NCBI GenBank assembly: GCA_030591405.1
Contig: JAUVBC010000004.1
Coordinates: 1-21,395 of the forward strand
From: Candidatus Zixiibacteriota bacterium
Lineage (GTDB): Bacteria > Zixibacteria > MSB-5A5 > GN15 > PGXB01
Length of the DNA: 21,395 nucleotides
Direction of reading: 5' to 3'
Below the pieces are notes generated by a model that was given only the letters and a program-made list of their open reading frames with translations, was not told the origin of the DNA and did not search any database. This document shows, piece after piece, positions 6,854-14,856 of this stretch; the stretch's first letter is position 1; every line of letters begins with the position of its first letter. Both the position numbers and the translations under genes were made by a program.

Positions 6854-9259
6854 ATGGCTAAAGCAGAGAAGACTATTGAAAAGATCGCAGCTGAATTAAT
6901 AATGGTTGAAGCCGATGATTTACCGGCGTTAGCCAGTATTCATGAAGACTTCATTCAACTTAAGGGATGTAAAGGTATTAAGTCAACTTTGGCATTGGAA
7001 GGAATTAAGGCCTGTGCTGATCTGGTGGAAAAGATTGTTTTAAACGATGTTGAAGATAAAGCGGGGGCGCTAAAAATTCTCAACAATTCTATTGTATCAT
7101 TACAGGCATTAATACGAGATCATCGGGATCAATCAGAAGTAAAATTTCCTGCCGAACTTGGTATCAATAAGGAAAAGGGAAAAAAGGGCGATCCATCTTC
7201 GACCGGAGAAACATCCAATGTGGGTAATGAAGCAAAAACGGCAGAAGAAAATGATAGCATTGATGAGGAATCGTATGTTATCGATTTTACTGATGCCGAT
7301 ACTGATCTAACCGCTGAATTTATCAATGAAGCGAGGGAACATTGCACCACCGCCGAGCAGATGCTTATGGATTTGGAGACTGGTGAAGATAAAGATGATA
7401 AAATAAATGCCATTTTTAGAAGCTTTCACACGATCAAAGGGGCGGCCGGATTTTTGGATTTAAGGCCGATTATGACTGTGGCGCATGAATGCGAAACTCT
7501 TCTTGATCTGGGACGCAAAGGAACTGTCAGTATTGAAGGTCCTATTGCTGATATCGTTTTTGATTCTATTGATACCTTAAGGCAATTACTTCAGGGAACC
7601 GAAGAAGCTCTTTCATCTGGTTCGCCGTTTGATGGCCGTACTGCTGTTTCATCGGTGTTATTGACTCTTCGCAACATTTTGAAAAACCCGAGTGAAACTC
7701 CACCGGAAGTATCCGGAGGCAGAATTGGTGATAGACTTATTGATTCAGGTATTGTCTCACAGAGTCAGATCGATATTGCAATTGAAAAAAGGGAAGACCC
7801 AGATGAAAAGCTGGGCGAGACACTGATTAAGCAAAATATCGTCCCGGCCAAGGCGGTGGCCCAGGCACTTCGACAACAACAGAGAAGTAAACAGGATAAG
7901 ACTGTTGGTGGTACTGCTGTCAAGGAAATGGTAAAGATTGACACCGAACGTCTGGATCGAATGATTGATACCATTGGTGAGCTGGTAATTGCTGAATCAA
8001 TGGTTGGTCAGGATGAAGAGATTATTTCTCAAGTATCGCATAAAGTAATCAGAAATATTGGTCATCTCAATAAAATTACAAGAGAACTGCAGGAGATGGG
8101 CATGGCCATGCGCTTACTCCCGGTTAAGGGCACATTCCAGAAATTGGCCCGCGCGGTGAGAGACATGACCAGGAAATCCGGGAAAAAAGTCGATTTGCAG
8201 TTGTATGGAGAAGATACTGAGGTCGATCGGAGCATTATTGAACTAATCGGTGATCCCCTCATGCATATGATTCGCAATGCTATGGATCATGGCGTTGAAA
8301 AACCATCCGATAGGACGGCGGTCGGTAAGCCCGAAACAGGTACTGTCACATTGAAAGCTTATCATAAAGGCGGTAAGGTATATTTTGATATAGAAGATGA
8401 TGGTAAGGGACTGGATAAGGATAAAATTTTAGCCAAGGCGATTGAAAAGAAACTGGTTGAGCCGGGTAAAGAGTTGACCGATCAGGAGATTTTCAAGATG
8501 ATTTTCCAACCAGGATTTTCAACCGCCGCCAAGGTTACTGATATCTCCGGTCGCGGAGTTGGCATGGATGTGGTCAAAAAGAACATCGATGCCATGCGCG
8601 GACATCTTGACATTGAATCCGAACTTGGTAAGGGCACAAAATTTTCTATGAAATTGCCGTTGACGCTTGCGATTATTGAGGGACTGCTGGTTAGTATTGC
8701 CGATGAAAAATTTATTATCCCAACTCTTTCGGTCGTAAAATCACTTTCACTTACACCCGATATGATCACAACCATAGCCGGTCGTGATGAATTAATAAAT
8801 CTGCGCGGGGAGATGCTTCCACTTTTGCGTACCAGACGCATTTTTGGTCTGACCAAAGGCGAAATAGATAATACCGAAAATACGGTTGTTGTTGTTGAAG
8901 ACGGTGCCCGAAAACTTGGAATTGTTGTCGATAAACTTCTGGGACAGAGGCAAACGGTAATTAAGAGCCTTGGTTCAACCTTTTCCGAACAAAAATGGAT
9001 TTCCGGCGGTGCCATTCTCTCTGATGGCAACATCGGTTTGATCATTGATGTCGGTGGAGTTCTGGGATTATCAGAAATTGTTTCCGATGAGCTGTTCCAG
9101 AATGAACTTACATCAGATAAAGCTGGTGAAATATCCCTGGATTTGTCGGAAAAAGCGGCTTTGGAAGAACCAGAGTTGGCTGAAAATGAAGAAGCTATCA
9201 TTAAAAACGAAGATGAGTCATTAGTTGATGATATAGAAGAAGAATTAGTAGGCGCCTGA
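6854..9259 (+). CDS. cheA: Chemotaxis histidine kinase CheA
   Basis: CheA receives receptor signals and phosphorylates CheY and CheB. In the 801-residue product, residues 1-95 are a helical Hpt-like domain without the phospho-His motif. The true Hpt domain is at about 150-250 with His192 in SFHTIKGAAGF. Residues 289-345 form a two-part RIGDRLIDSGIVSQ / KLGETLIKQNIV module resembling the MshEN fold instead of a usual P2 domain. Dimerisation helices follow (355-425). The kinase domain has the N box RNAMDHGVE (474-482), G1 DDGKGL (515-520), GFST (554-557) and G2 GRGVGMDVV (566-574). The CheW-like P5 domain lies at about 605-740 and an acidic tail at 770-801. A modest GAGTGG ribosome site precedes the ATG. 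It is the first gene of the cluster, 60 bases before cheW. It is longer than typical 650-700-residue CheA because of the extra N-terminal and MshEN-like parts. Confidence 0.96.
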   Translation: MAKAEKTIEKIAAELIMVEADDLPALASIHEDFIQLKGCKGIKSTLALEGIKACADLVEKIVLNDVEDKAGALKILNNSIVSLQALIRDHRDQSEVKFPAELGINKEKGKKGDPSSTGETSNVGNEAKTAEENDSIDEESYVIDFTDADTDLTAEFINEAREHCTTAEQMLMDLETGEDKDDKINAIFRSFHTIKGAAGFLDLRPIMTVAHECETLLDLGRKGTVSIEGPIADIVFDSIDTLRQLLQGTEEALSSGSPFDGRTAVSSVLLTLRNILKNPSETPPEVSGGRIGDRLIDSGIVSQSQIDIAIEKREDPDEKLGETLIKQNIVPAKAVAQALRQQQRSKQDKTVGGTAVKEMVKIDTERLDRMIDTIGELVIAESMVGQDEEIISQVSHKVIRNIGHLNKITRELQEMGMAMRLLPVKGTFQKLARAVRDMTRKSGKKVDLQLYGEDTEVDRSIIELIGDPLMHMIRNAMDHGVEKPSDRTAVGKPETGTVTLKAYHKGGKVYFDIEDDGKGLDKDKILAKAIEKKLVEPGKELTDQEIFKMIFQPGFSTAAKVTDISGRGVGMDVVKKNIDAMRGHLDIESELGKGTKFSMKLPLTLAIIEGLLVSIADEKFIIPTLSVVKSLSLTPDMITTIAGRDELINLRGEMLPLLRTRRIFGLTKGEIDNTENTVVVVEDGARKLGIVVDKLLGQRQTVIKSLGSTFSEQKWISGGAILSDGNIGLIIDVGGVLGLSEIVSDELFQNELTSDKAGEISLDLSEKAALEEPELAENEEAIIKNEDESLVDDIEEELVGA

Positions 9260-9319
9260 TGATAGGCCTGAATATAAAAATAAGTTTAAGTAATTATAAA
9301 GGAAGCGGGGGGAATAGAA

Positions 9320-9850
9320 ATGGCACACACAGCAGAACTAACAGTTGATAGCGGATCCACAGGGTCAGAGACTACAGTAAGTAGATCAGGGAAGTATCTG
9401 ACTTTCAGACTTGACAATGAAGAGTACGGTCTGGAGATATTAAAGGTCAGAGAAATTATCGGGTTGATGGATATTACATCGGTCCCTAAAACGCCCGATT
9501 TTGTTCGTGGAATAATTAATCTGAGGGGCTCAGTTATTCCGGTTCTGGATTTAAAGAAAAAATTCGAAATGGGTGCTATCGAAGATACTGAAGAGACCTG
9601 CGTCATTGTTGTTGAAGTTTCTTTGGGTGGTAAGGCGGTGATGATGGGGACAATTGTTGATGCCGTTTCTGAAGTGCTGGATATCAAGGAAGATGAGATC
9701 GAAGATGCGCCGGCTTTTGGTACCAATGTCAATACCCGTTTTATACTTGGAATTGGCAAAGTCAAGGATGAAGTAAAAATATTATTGGATATTGATGAGG
9801 TTTTAACTTCAACCGATGTCGCTATGTTGGAAGATTTGAGTAAAAAATAA
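9320..9850 (+). CDS. cheW: Chemotaxis coupling protein CheW (first copy)
   Basis: CheW bridges receptors and the CheA P5 domain in the cytoplasmic signalling array. The 176-residue protein has an unstructured N-terminal 25 residues and then one CheW domain: KYLTFRL, EEYGLEILKVREIIG, FVRGIINLRGSVIPVLDL, VVDAVSEVLDI-type strands and a closing FILGIGKVKDEVKILLDIDEVL. The INLRG receptor/kinase contact motif is intact. A GGGGGG ribosome site lies upstream. It is a close paralog of the second cheW at 11853; the two share most of the domain but differ in their N- and C-terminal tails. Confidence 0.95.
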   Translation: MAHTAELTVDSGSTGSETTVSRSGKYLTFRLDNEEYGLEILKVREIIGLMDITSVPKTPDFVRGIINLRGSVIPVLDLKKKFEMGAIEDTEETCVIVVEVSLGGKAVMMGTIVDAVSEVLDIKEDEIEDAPAFGTNVNTRFILGIGKVKDEVKILLDIDEVLTSTDVAMLEDLSKK

Positions 9851-9975
9851 ATTTAAAAATATATGCTAAACACTAATCAAAAAATAAAGGAGGTCAATCA
9901 CAATAGGCTTTAAGTAGCCAATGGGGCTGTTACATTCGAGAAGAAATTAATGAAAAAATTGGTGGGAGATTTATT

Positions 9976-11145
9976 ATGAAAAAGGGATTCTTAATTTCGA
10001 TATTTGTATTAAGCATCGTGCTTATTACCGGAGCTATGGCATTTGCTGGCGAGAAGCCAACGCTGGATATTGATTGGTATGGCTATTTCAAATTAGACGG
10101 ATCATATGACCAGAATCTGACCAGTCACGGCAATTTTGTCATGTGGGTTCCCCAACCTGCTTATGATAAAAATGATGATCAATTTAACATGACTGCTAAC
10201 CAAACTCGCTTAGGTTTTAAGGCGAATGGCAATGGATATAGCAACGCCGTTGTCAAAGGTCAACTTGAATTCGATCTCTATGGTGCCTCGATCGCCGAAA
10301 ATAAAGCTATGTTGATGTTGCGCCATGCATATTTTAGTGTCCAAACTGGTCAGTTTACACTTCTTGCGGGACAGACATGGGACCTGATTTCTCCATTGAA
10401 CCCTTCAACACTGAATTACTCTGTCTTATGGAGTTGTGGTAATACAGGATATAGACGTCCTCAGATTACTTTGTCATACACTGCAAATCCGAATGATCAG
10501 ACCAGTATTACCATGTCAGGTGGTTTTTTCCGTACTATTGGTACTGATTTGACACCAACCTTTACACTTTCCCTTGGTGAGACCAATGACGAATCCGATG
10601 ATGGCACTGATGCCGGTATTCCCTCATTTCAGGGTCGTTTTGATTTCAAACGTAACTTTGCCGGCAAAGGGTTTATTTGTGCTGGTGTCTCCGGTTTATG
10701 GGGACAGTTAAAATCCGAAACCACACTTGGCAATTCACAAAAATATGAGAACTCGGCGATTGTTGGTCACTTGATGGTTTCCTGGCCGCAGGGATTTGGA
10801 TTCTCCGGTGAATATTTTACCGGTTCCAATATGGGTAGTTATTTAGGCGGCATCCAGCAGGCAAGTACAATTGATGGCGTTGCCGCTCAGGGTGGCTGGG
10901 TATCAGCCTGGGCCAAACTGTCACCAAGTGTCAAGTTTGGTGCCGGTTACGGTTTTGATGATGCCAAGGATGAAGACATTACCAGCGGGCGGACAAAGAA
11001 TAGCTGTTTTTATGGCAACGTGAATTACACCTTGATTGAAAATGTTTCTATCGGTCTGGAAGCTTCGCAGTGGCAAACAGATTATGTCGGCGGCGAAACA
11101 GCCAAAAGTTTCAGAACCCAAACCTCGTTTGTATTGAATTTCTAA
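9976..11145 (+). CDS. DcaP-like outer-membrane porin
   Basis: The 389-residue product has a signal peptide (1-24, cut after AFA) and alternating amphipathic strands ending in Phe (TSFVLNF), the usual outer-membrane barrel end signal. The stretch from GQLEFDLYGA through AMLMLRHAYFS and LLAGQTWDLISPLNPSTLNY to GNTGYRRPQITLSY matches the DcaP-like trimeric porin family, known for uptake of small dicarboxylates and amides in Acinetobacter. The substrate here cannot be read from sequence. A GGGAG ribosome site precedes the ATG. The gene interrupts the chemotaxis genes between the two cheW copies and directly precedes the binding-protein/receptor chimera. That placement suggests the porin lets in the ligand that the receptor once sensed, which is inference. 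Confidence 0.8.
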   Translation: MKKGFLISIFVLSIVLITGAMAFAGEKPTLDIDWYGYFKLDGSYDQNLTSHGNFVMWVPQPAYDKNDDQFNMTANQTRLGFKANGNGYSNAVVKGQLEFDLYGASIAENKAMLMLRHAYFSVQTGQFTLLAGQTWDLISPLNPSTLNYSVLWSCGNTGYRRPQITLSYTANPNDQTSITMSGGFFRTIGTDLTPTFTLSLGETNDESDDGTDAGIPSFQGRFDFKRNFAGKGFICAGVSGLWGQLKSETTLGNSQKYENSAIVGHLMVSWPQGFGFSGEYFTGSNMGSYLGGIQQASTIDGVAAQGGWVSAWAKLSPSVKFGAGYGFDDAKDEDITSGRTKNSCFYGNVNYTLIENVSIGLEASQWQTDYVGGETAKSFRTQTSFVLNF

Positions 11146-11162
11146 TTGCCGACAGGCAATTA
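11143..11162 (+). terminator. 8-bp hairpin overlapping the porin stop codon
   Basis: TAATTGCC (11143-11150) pairs perfectly with GGCAATTA (11155-11162) around a GACA loop, and its first three bases are the porin stop codon. No T-run follows. It may protect the mRNA 3' end or act as a partial terminator. Confidence 0.4.
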
Positions 11163-11214
11163 TGATCGAATCAAATCAAATCCTGCAAAATTTGGTTCGG
11201 TGAGTTATAAATAG

Positions 11215-11248
11215 AATGAGTGCGGGCTGTATGACCCGTACTCATTTT
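11215..11248 (+). terminator. Strong 12-bp hairpin upstream of the receptor remnant
   Basis: AATGAGTGCGGG (11215-11226) pairs with CCCGTACTCATT (11235-11246), with one G-T pair and an 8-base loop. Four T (11245-11248) close it. It is a probable terminator or attenuator for the porin transcript. It ends 22 bases before the start codon of the chimera, so it could also limit expression of that gene and of the downstream chemotaxis genes. Confidence 0.5.
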
Positions 11249-11269
11249 GAAAAAAGTGGAGAATATACG

Positions 11270-11746
11270 ATGAAGGCCCTCAAAATTGTCCTTTTTGTAT
11301 TTAGTTTAATAGCCATCATGGCCATATCGGTCTTGGCCGAAGGAACCGTAAAAATTGGTTTGAATTATCCCAAAACCGGACCTTATTCGGTCCAGGGTTT
11401 GGATCAATGGCGTGCAACCGAATTGGCCGTTGCTGAAGAATCATCCTCAGCCAGTGAGGAGTTGGCGTCGCAGGCAGCAGAGTTGAATCAGATTGTTAAT
11501 TCTCTTACCATACTCGTTAGTGGTGCGAATAAAAGAAGAGAAGGCATATCAAATATAGATTATGCAAAGAAAGTCAATTCTTCAATTAAACCAAGTAATT
11601 ATTACAATAATGATATTCACAATGTTGCCGATATAAGTAAAAAAGGGGATATGAGAAAACGTGTCAAACCGATGTCTCAAAAATTAGTAAGAAATAATTC
11701 CAATGTTGTTATTCCTCTGGAGGACGAAGAAATAGCGGATTTTTAA
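11270..11746 (+). pseudogene. Chimera: N-terminus of a periplasmic binding protein joined to C-terminus of a methyl-accepting chemotaxis protein
   Basis: The start is taken as the ATG at 11270 (MKALK), preceded by GTGGAG and followed by a signal peptide ending VLA-E; an in-frame ATG at 11216 lies in a hairpin. Residues 24-52 (GTVKIGLNYPKTGPYSVQG...) are the first strand and helix of a Peripla_BP_6/Leu-Ile-Val type binding protein. At residues 53-57 (AVAEE) the sequence switches to EESSSASEELASQAAELN, which belongs near the end of an MCP signalling helix. A basic stretch and an acidic tail ending EEIADF follow. The transmembrane helix, HAMP domain, methylation helix 1 and kinase-contact tip are all absent, so signalling is not expected. 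Either one SBP-sensor chemoreceptor lost its middle, or two neighbouring genes fused by deletion. An assembly collapse is also possible. Confidence 0.8.
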
Positions 11747-11852
11747 ATAAGATTAGAAAAGTAGAAAGTGAATAGAAATAAAGCCTGGGGGTGTTTAGGC
11801 TAAAGCTATAAATGTTTTCGCCCAAATTAATTTTAAGTGGGGGTTAGCTAAA

Positions 11853-12407
11853 ATGAACGAAAGACAAGACAAAAACGACGCATCAACTGAAGAAAGAGCC
11901 GGGAAATATCTGACCTTTAGGTTGGCGGCCGAAGAGTATGGTCTGGAAATCTTGAAAGTCCGGGAAATTATTGGCCTGATGAATATAACTAAGGTTCCCA
12001 GGACTCCGGATTATATCCGGGGCGTGATAAATCTGCGCGGCAAGGTTATTTCGGTTTTGGATCTGAGAAACATATTCGGGATGAGCGTCACCGAGGATAC
12101 CGAGGAGACCTGCATTATTGTCGTCAAGGCCAATCTTGAAGGTGAATCGGTTATGATGGGAGTTGTTGTTGATGCTGTTTCAGAGGTCCTTGATATTCAA
12201 GCAGATGAAATTGAAGATGCACCTGCTTTTGGAACCGACGTCGATACCAAATTTATTCTGGGTATTGGCAAAGTTAAAAATGAGGTCAAAATACTACTCG
12301 ATATCGATGAAGTATTGACTGCTCGTGATTTAACAATACTCAAGGGTTGTGAAGGCAAAAGCAGTAATCAGGCGGTTATGGAAGAAGAAGTTCTCGAACC
12401 GGCTTAA
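11853..12407 (+). CDS. cheW: Chemotaxis coupling protein CheW (second copy)
   Basis: The 184-residue protein carries one CheW domain from KYLTFRLAAEEYGLEILKVR (about 18-37) to FILGIGKVKNEVKILLDIDEVL, with the INLRG motif intact. It adds a longer tail (KGCEGKSSNQAVMEEEVLEPA) not present in the first copy. The core is nearly the same as the protein at 9320, with EDAPAFGT, VDAVSEVLDI and EDTEETC conserved, so the two arose by duplication. GGGGG lies upstream of the ATG. It follows the chimeric receptor remnant, so it may have been paired with that receptor. The upstream 106 bases contain a 5-bp hairpin, AGCCT/AGGCT, at about 11781-11800. Confidence 0.94.
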   Translation: MNERQDKNDASTEERAGKYLTFRLAAEEYGLEILKVREIIGLMNITKVPRTPDYIRGVINLRGKVISVLDLRNIFGMSVTEDTEETCIIVVKANLEGESVMMGVVVDAVSEVLDIQADEIEDAPAFGTDVDTKFILGIGKVKNEVKILLDIDEVLTARDLTILKGCEGKSSNQAVMEEEVLEPA

Positions 12408-12459
12408 GTATTGGAAATAATCTCATTGGGCAGATTGATTGCCTGATGAAAATAAATGC

Positions 12460-12494
12460 TTCTTTCCCGAATGGTCTGCTTTTCCGGGAAAGAA
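12460..12494 (+). promoter_or_regulatory. Hairpin 1 in the leader of the FapA-like gene
   Basis: TTCTTTCCCG (12460-12469) pairs perfectly with CGGGAAAGAA (12485-12494) across 15 bases. It sits just after cheW. The base pairing is read directly; a role as a terminator or processing site is inference, because no T-run follows. Confidence 0.5.
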
Positions 12495-12501
12495 TATTGC
12501 G

Positions 12502-12532
12502 GTTGATATATCGTTGGGGTTGCTATATCAAC
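12502..12532 (+). promoter_or_regulatory. Hairpin 2 in the leader of the FapA-like gene
   Basis: GTTGATATA (12502-12510) pairs with TATATCAAC (12524-12532) across 13 bases. The ribosome site AGGA (12537-12540) begins just after it. The placement, eight bases after hairpin 1 and directly before the ribosome site, suggests control of translation or of mRNA stability between cheW and the next gene. Confidence 0.45.
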
Positions 12533-12548
12533 GGACAGGACTGAAATA

Positions 12549-13976
12549 ATGGAAGATACAAAAACACAGAACAATCCGAAAATTGAGGCGATCTTTGAAT
12601 TAAAGATTACCGAGGATAAATTATCGGTATTTCTTTCATGTCCGTCTGTTAATGATAATGCCGAAGAATTTTCTCAACAGGTTTTAGGCAGACTTGATGA
12701 AATGAAAGTAAAAATCAAACCTGACATCGAGCCATTATTAAAAGTGCTGAATGAGGCCAAAACCAAGGGCAAAGATATTGCCGATTATGCTTTGGTTAAA
12801 GGAGTTCCGCCGATTATGCCGGTGCATGGTAAGATCGAATGGAGCGGTGATTATTTCAACGAAGGATATTATGTCGATCCGGAAACAAAACGAATCGATT
12901 TTCATCGCCAGTTGGGAGATCCGAATGTTGAAAAAGATGTCCTTCTGGCAAAAGTAGTCTACGATAAACAGGGAAAAGACGGTAGGGACGTTTTCGGTAA
13001 AACAATCTCTGTCCCCAAACCAAAAAAAGTTTTATTGCAGGGCGGCCCTAATGTCTTATGGGATGAAAAAGCCTGTGCGTTTATTTCAAAAGTAGCCGGC
13101 CGCGTGGTTCAAAGAGGGCATATTGTTGATGTCGACGAGACCATGTTTGTTAAAGATGGGGTTGGCGTCGAAAGTGGAAATATTGAGCATAAAGGCAGCG
13201 TGATTATAGATGGCGATATCGACTCCGAATTCTGTGTCGATGTTTTCGGGGATGTCGAAGTAAGGGGTCTGGTATATGCCTGTGACATTAAGTGCGGCGG
13301 AAACCTCACCTGTAAAGAAGGAATCAATGAAAACATCGCCAAAAAAGTTACAGTCAATGGTGATATTTTAGCAAAATATATAATGAATGCCACCATTGAA
13401 GCTCATGGACAGATCATTGCCAATCGCGAAATATTCCAGTCAAAGATAAAATCAAAAAGTGAGGTTCATTGCAAGCAGGGTCGTGTTTTGGGTGGAGAGA
13501 TAATGGCGGCCAAGGGGATTTTTGTTGGCGAGGCCGGTTCTAAAGGAAATGCCAACACCCTGTTAATTGCAGGTATTGATTTCCAACTGCAAAATAAATT
13601 GAAATCAAACGATGAAAATATAAAGAAACTCAAAGATGCTCTCAAAAAGCTAAAACCGGTTTATAAGAAACTCAGTAACATGAAAAATTATTTAAAGGCC
13701 GATCAGAAAGAGAAACTGACCGAACTTGAATTTAAGATTTATGAAACCGAAGATGGCATCGAGAGTCTGGAAAAAGAAAACAAGGAAGTCCGCAAGGAGA
13801 TATATTCCAATAAAAAAGCAACAATTATAATTTATGATATGGTTTATCCCGGTGTGGTGCTAAGAGTGTTTGACTCACAATATATTATTGAAAATGCTCT
13901 GGCCGGACCAATTGTGGCCGGTATCGATCCGGTCACCGGCGAGATTGCCTTGTCATCCGACGTAAAAGAAGACTAG
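12549..13976 (+). CDS. DUF342/FapA family protein
   Basis: The 475-residue cytoplasmic protein matches the DUF342 (flagellar assembly protein A) family. Residues 1-90 form the alpha/beta N-terminal part, ending with GVPPIMPVHGKIEW. Residues about 100-205 form the conserved core (GYYVDPETKRIDF, GKDGRDVFGKTI, GGPNVLWDEKACAFISKVAGRVV). Residues 206-345 form a right-handed beta-helix with turns GSVIIDGDID, DVFGDVEVRG and IEAHGQIIANREI. A coiled coil at about 350-425 is followed by a final strand pair. In Vibrio, FapA affects flagellation and polar assembly; elsewhere the family is of uncertain role. Here it lies inside a chemosensory cluster, 9 bases before cheX, so it may organise the array or pole. 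An AGGA ribosome site lies 8 bases before the ATG. Confidence 0.85.
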   Translation: MEDTKTQNNPKIEAIFELKITEDKLSVFLSCPSVNDNAEEFSQQVLGRLDEMKVKIKPDIEPLLKVLNEAKTKGKDIADYALVKGVPPIMPVHGKIEWSGDYFNEGYYVDPETKRIDFHRQLGDPNVEKDVLLAKVVYDKQGKDGRDVFGKTISVPKPKKVLLQGGPNVLWDEKACAFISKVAGRVVQRGHIVDVDETMFVKDGVGVESGNIEHKGSVIIDGDIDSEFCVDVFGDVEVRGLVYACDIKCGGNLTCKEGINENIAKKVTVNGDILAKYIMNATIEAHGQIIANREIFQSKIKSKSEVHCKQGRVLGGEIMAAKGIFVGEAGSKGNANTLLIAGIDFQLQNKLKSNDENIKKLKDALKKLKPVYKKLSNMKNYLKADQKEKLTELEFKIYETEDGIESLEKENKEVRKEIYSNKKATIIIYDMVYPGVVLRVFDSQYIIENALAGPIVAGIDPVTGEIALSSDVKED

Positions 13977-13985
13977 GAGTTACAC

Positions 13986-14486
13986 ATGAAAGTAGAATAC
14001 ATCAATCCATTTATACAGTCGGTTCAGGAAACGTTTCATAGTATGATGGATTGTAAGGTTAGCCATGGGAAGCCTTTTCCAACCAAGGACGATGGCCTGT
14101 CAGATAATTTAATAGGCATTATTGGTTTATCGGGTACTGCACAGGGCAATATTGCAATAAAATTTCCGGCCGAAACGGCAAAGACCATTGTTGGCGGTTT
14201 AGTCGGAACCACTTTTACAGAAATTGATTCATCGGTGGTAGATGGCGTTGGTGAACTGGTAAATATTATTGCCGGTAATGCCAAGGCTAAAATTCAGGGG
14301 CATAGAATTTCTATTTCTTTGCCGACCGTATTCAGAGGTGGTATTCATAAACTGACGACCCCAAGCGTTTCATATTTGACTATTCCTTTTAATAGTAATA
14401 AAGGGGCATTTGAGATTCTTATTAGTTTCAGACCTACTGTGAATGAAAAAGAGGAGGCTTTGCATGAAAGTGCTTATAGTGGATGA
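13986..14486 (+). CDS. cheX: CheX-type CheY-P phosphatase (first)
   Basis: CheX dephosphorylates CheY-P and so shortens the motor signal. The 166-residue protein has the single CheC/CheX fold signature VVDGVGELVNIIAGNAK (84-100), where Glu90 and Asn93 form the E-x-x-N catalytic pair. KISLPTV-like ISISLPTVFRGG and closing beta strands follow. AGGAG precedes the ATG by seven bases. Its end overlaps the cheY start by 23 bases, so the phosphatase and its substrate are probably translationally coupled. No cheZ is present in this window. Confidence 0.9.
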   Translation: MKVEYINPFIQSVQETFHSMMDCKVSHGKPFPTKDDGLSDNLIGIIGLSGTAQGNIAIKFPAETAKTIVGGLVGTTFTEIDSSVVDGVGELVNIIAGNAKAKIQGHRISISLPTVFRGGIHKLTTPSVSYLTIPFNSNKGAFEILISFRPTVNEKEEALHESAYSG

Positions 14487-14835
14487 TTCGCAGATTATGC
14501 GCAAAATCATCACCGGTGTCTTAAAAAAACTAAAAGTTAATGATATTCTCGAAGCCGTCAACGGCCAGGAAGCAGTGACAAAAGTGAGCGAAAATGAAGA
14601 CATCGGCCTGGTTTTAATGGATTGGAATATGCCCATGATGAATGGACTCGATGCCGTTAAACAGATTCGAGCCAGTGGCAGCAAAGTGCCGATTGTAATG
14701 TGCACGACAGAAGCAGAAAAAGAACGGGTTCTCGAGGCGGTGAAAGCCGGCTCCAATGATTATCTGGTCAAACCCTTTAATCCAAAAGATATTCAAAACA
14801 AGCTTGGAAAGTTTTTGGCGGCATGTACAACATAG
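14464..14835 (+). CDS. cheY: Chemotaxis response regulator CheY (first)
   Basis: A single receiver domain of 123 residues. The acidic pocket is Asp7/Asp8, the phosphoacceptor is Asp53 (LMDWNMP), the switch Thr is 81 or 82 (MCTTEAE) and the conserved Lys is 103 (LVKPF). The start at 14464 is chosen because GAGGAGG lies upstream and MKVLIVDD is the standard receiver opening; an earlier in-frame ATG at 14443 would put seven basic residues in front. Phosphorylated by CheA, it presumably binds the flagellar motor or another output. It overlaps cheX upstream and ends 21 bases before cheR. Confidence 0.95.
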   Translation: MKVLIVDDSQIMRKIITGVLKKLKVNDILEAVNGQEAVTKVSENEDIGLVLMDWNMPMMNGLDAVKQIRASGSKVPIVMCTTEAEKERVLEAVKAGSNDYLVKPFNPKDIQNKLGKFLAACTT

Positions 14836-14856
14836 TATAAGGATTATGGGATCGAT

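Noticed and set aside
8482..9201. 239-codon minus-strand open frame inside cheA
   Set aside because: It lies wholly antisense to the well-supported kinase and CheW-like domains of CheA, with Ser/Pro-rich low-complexity translation typical of a shadow frame.
9286..9765. 159-codon minus-strand open frame across cheW
   Set aside because: Antisense to a clear CheW; the translation is Ser/Thr/Ile/Pro-rich with no recognisable motif.
9895..9950. Possible c-di-GMP riboswitch before the porin
   Set aside because: Short GGCT/AGCC pairings are visible but the conserved GEMM core sequence is absent.
11216..11269. Earlier ATG for the binding-protein/receptor chimera
   Set aside because: It lies within a 12-bp hairpin, lacks a ribosome site and would place 18 polar residues before a good signal peptide.
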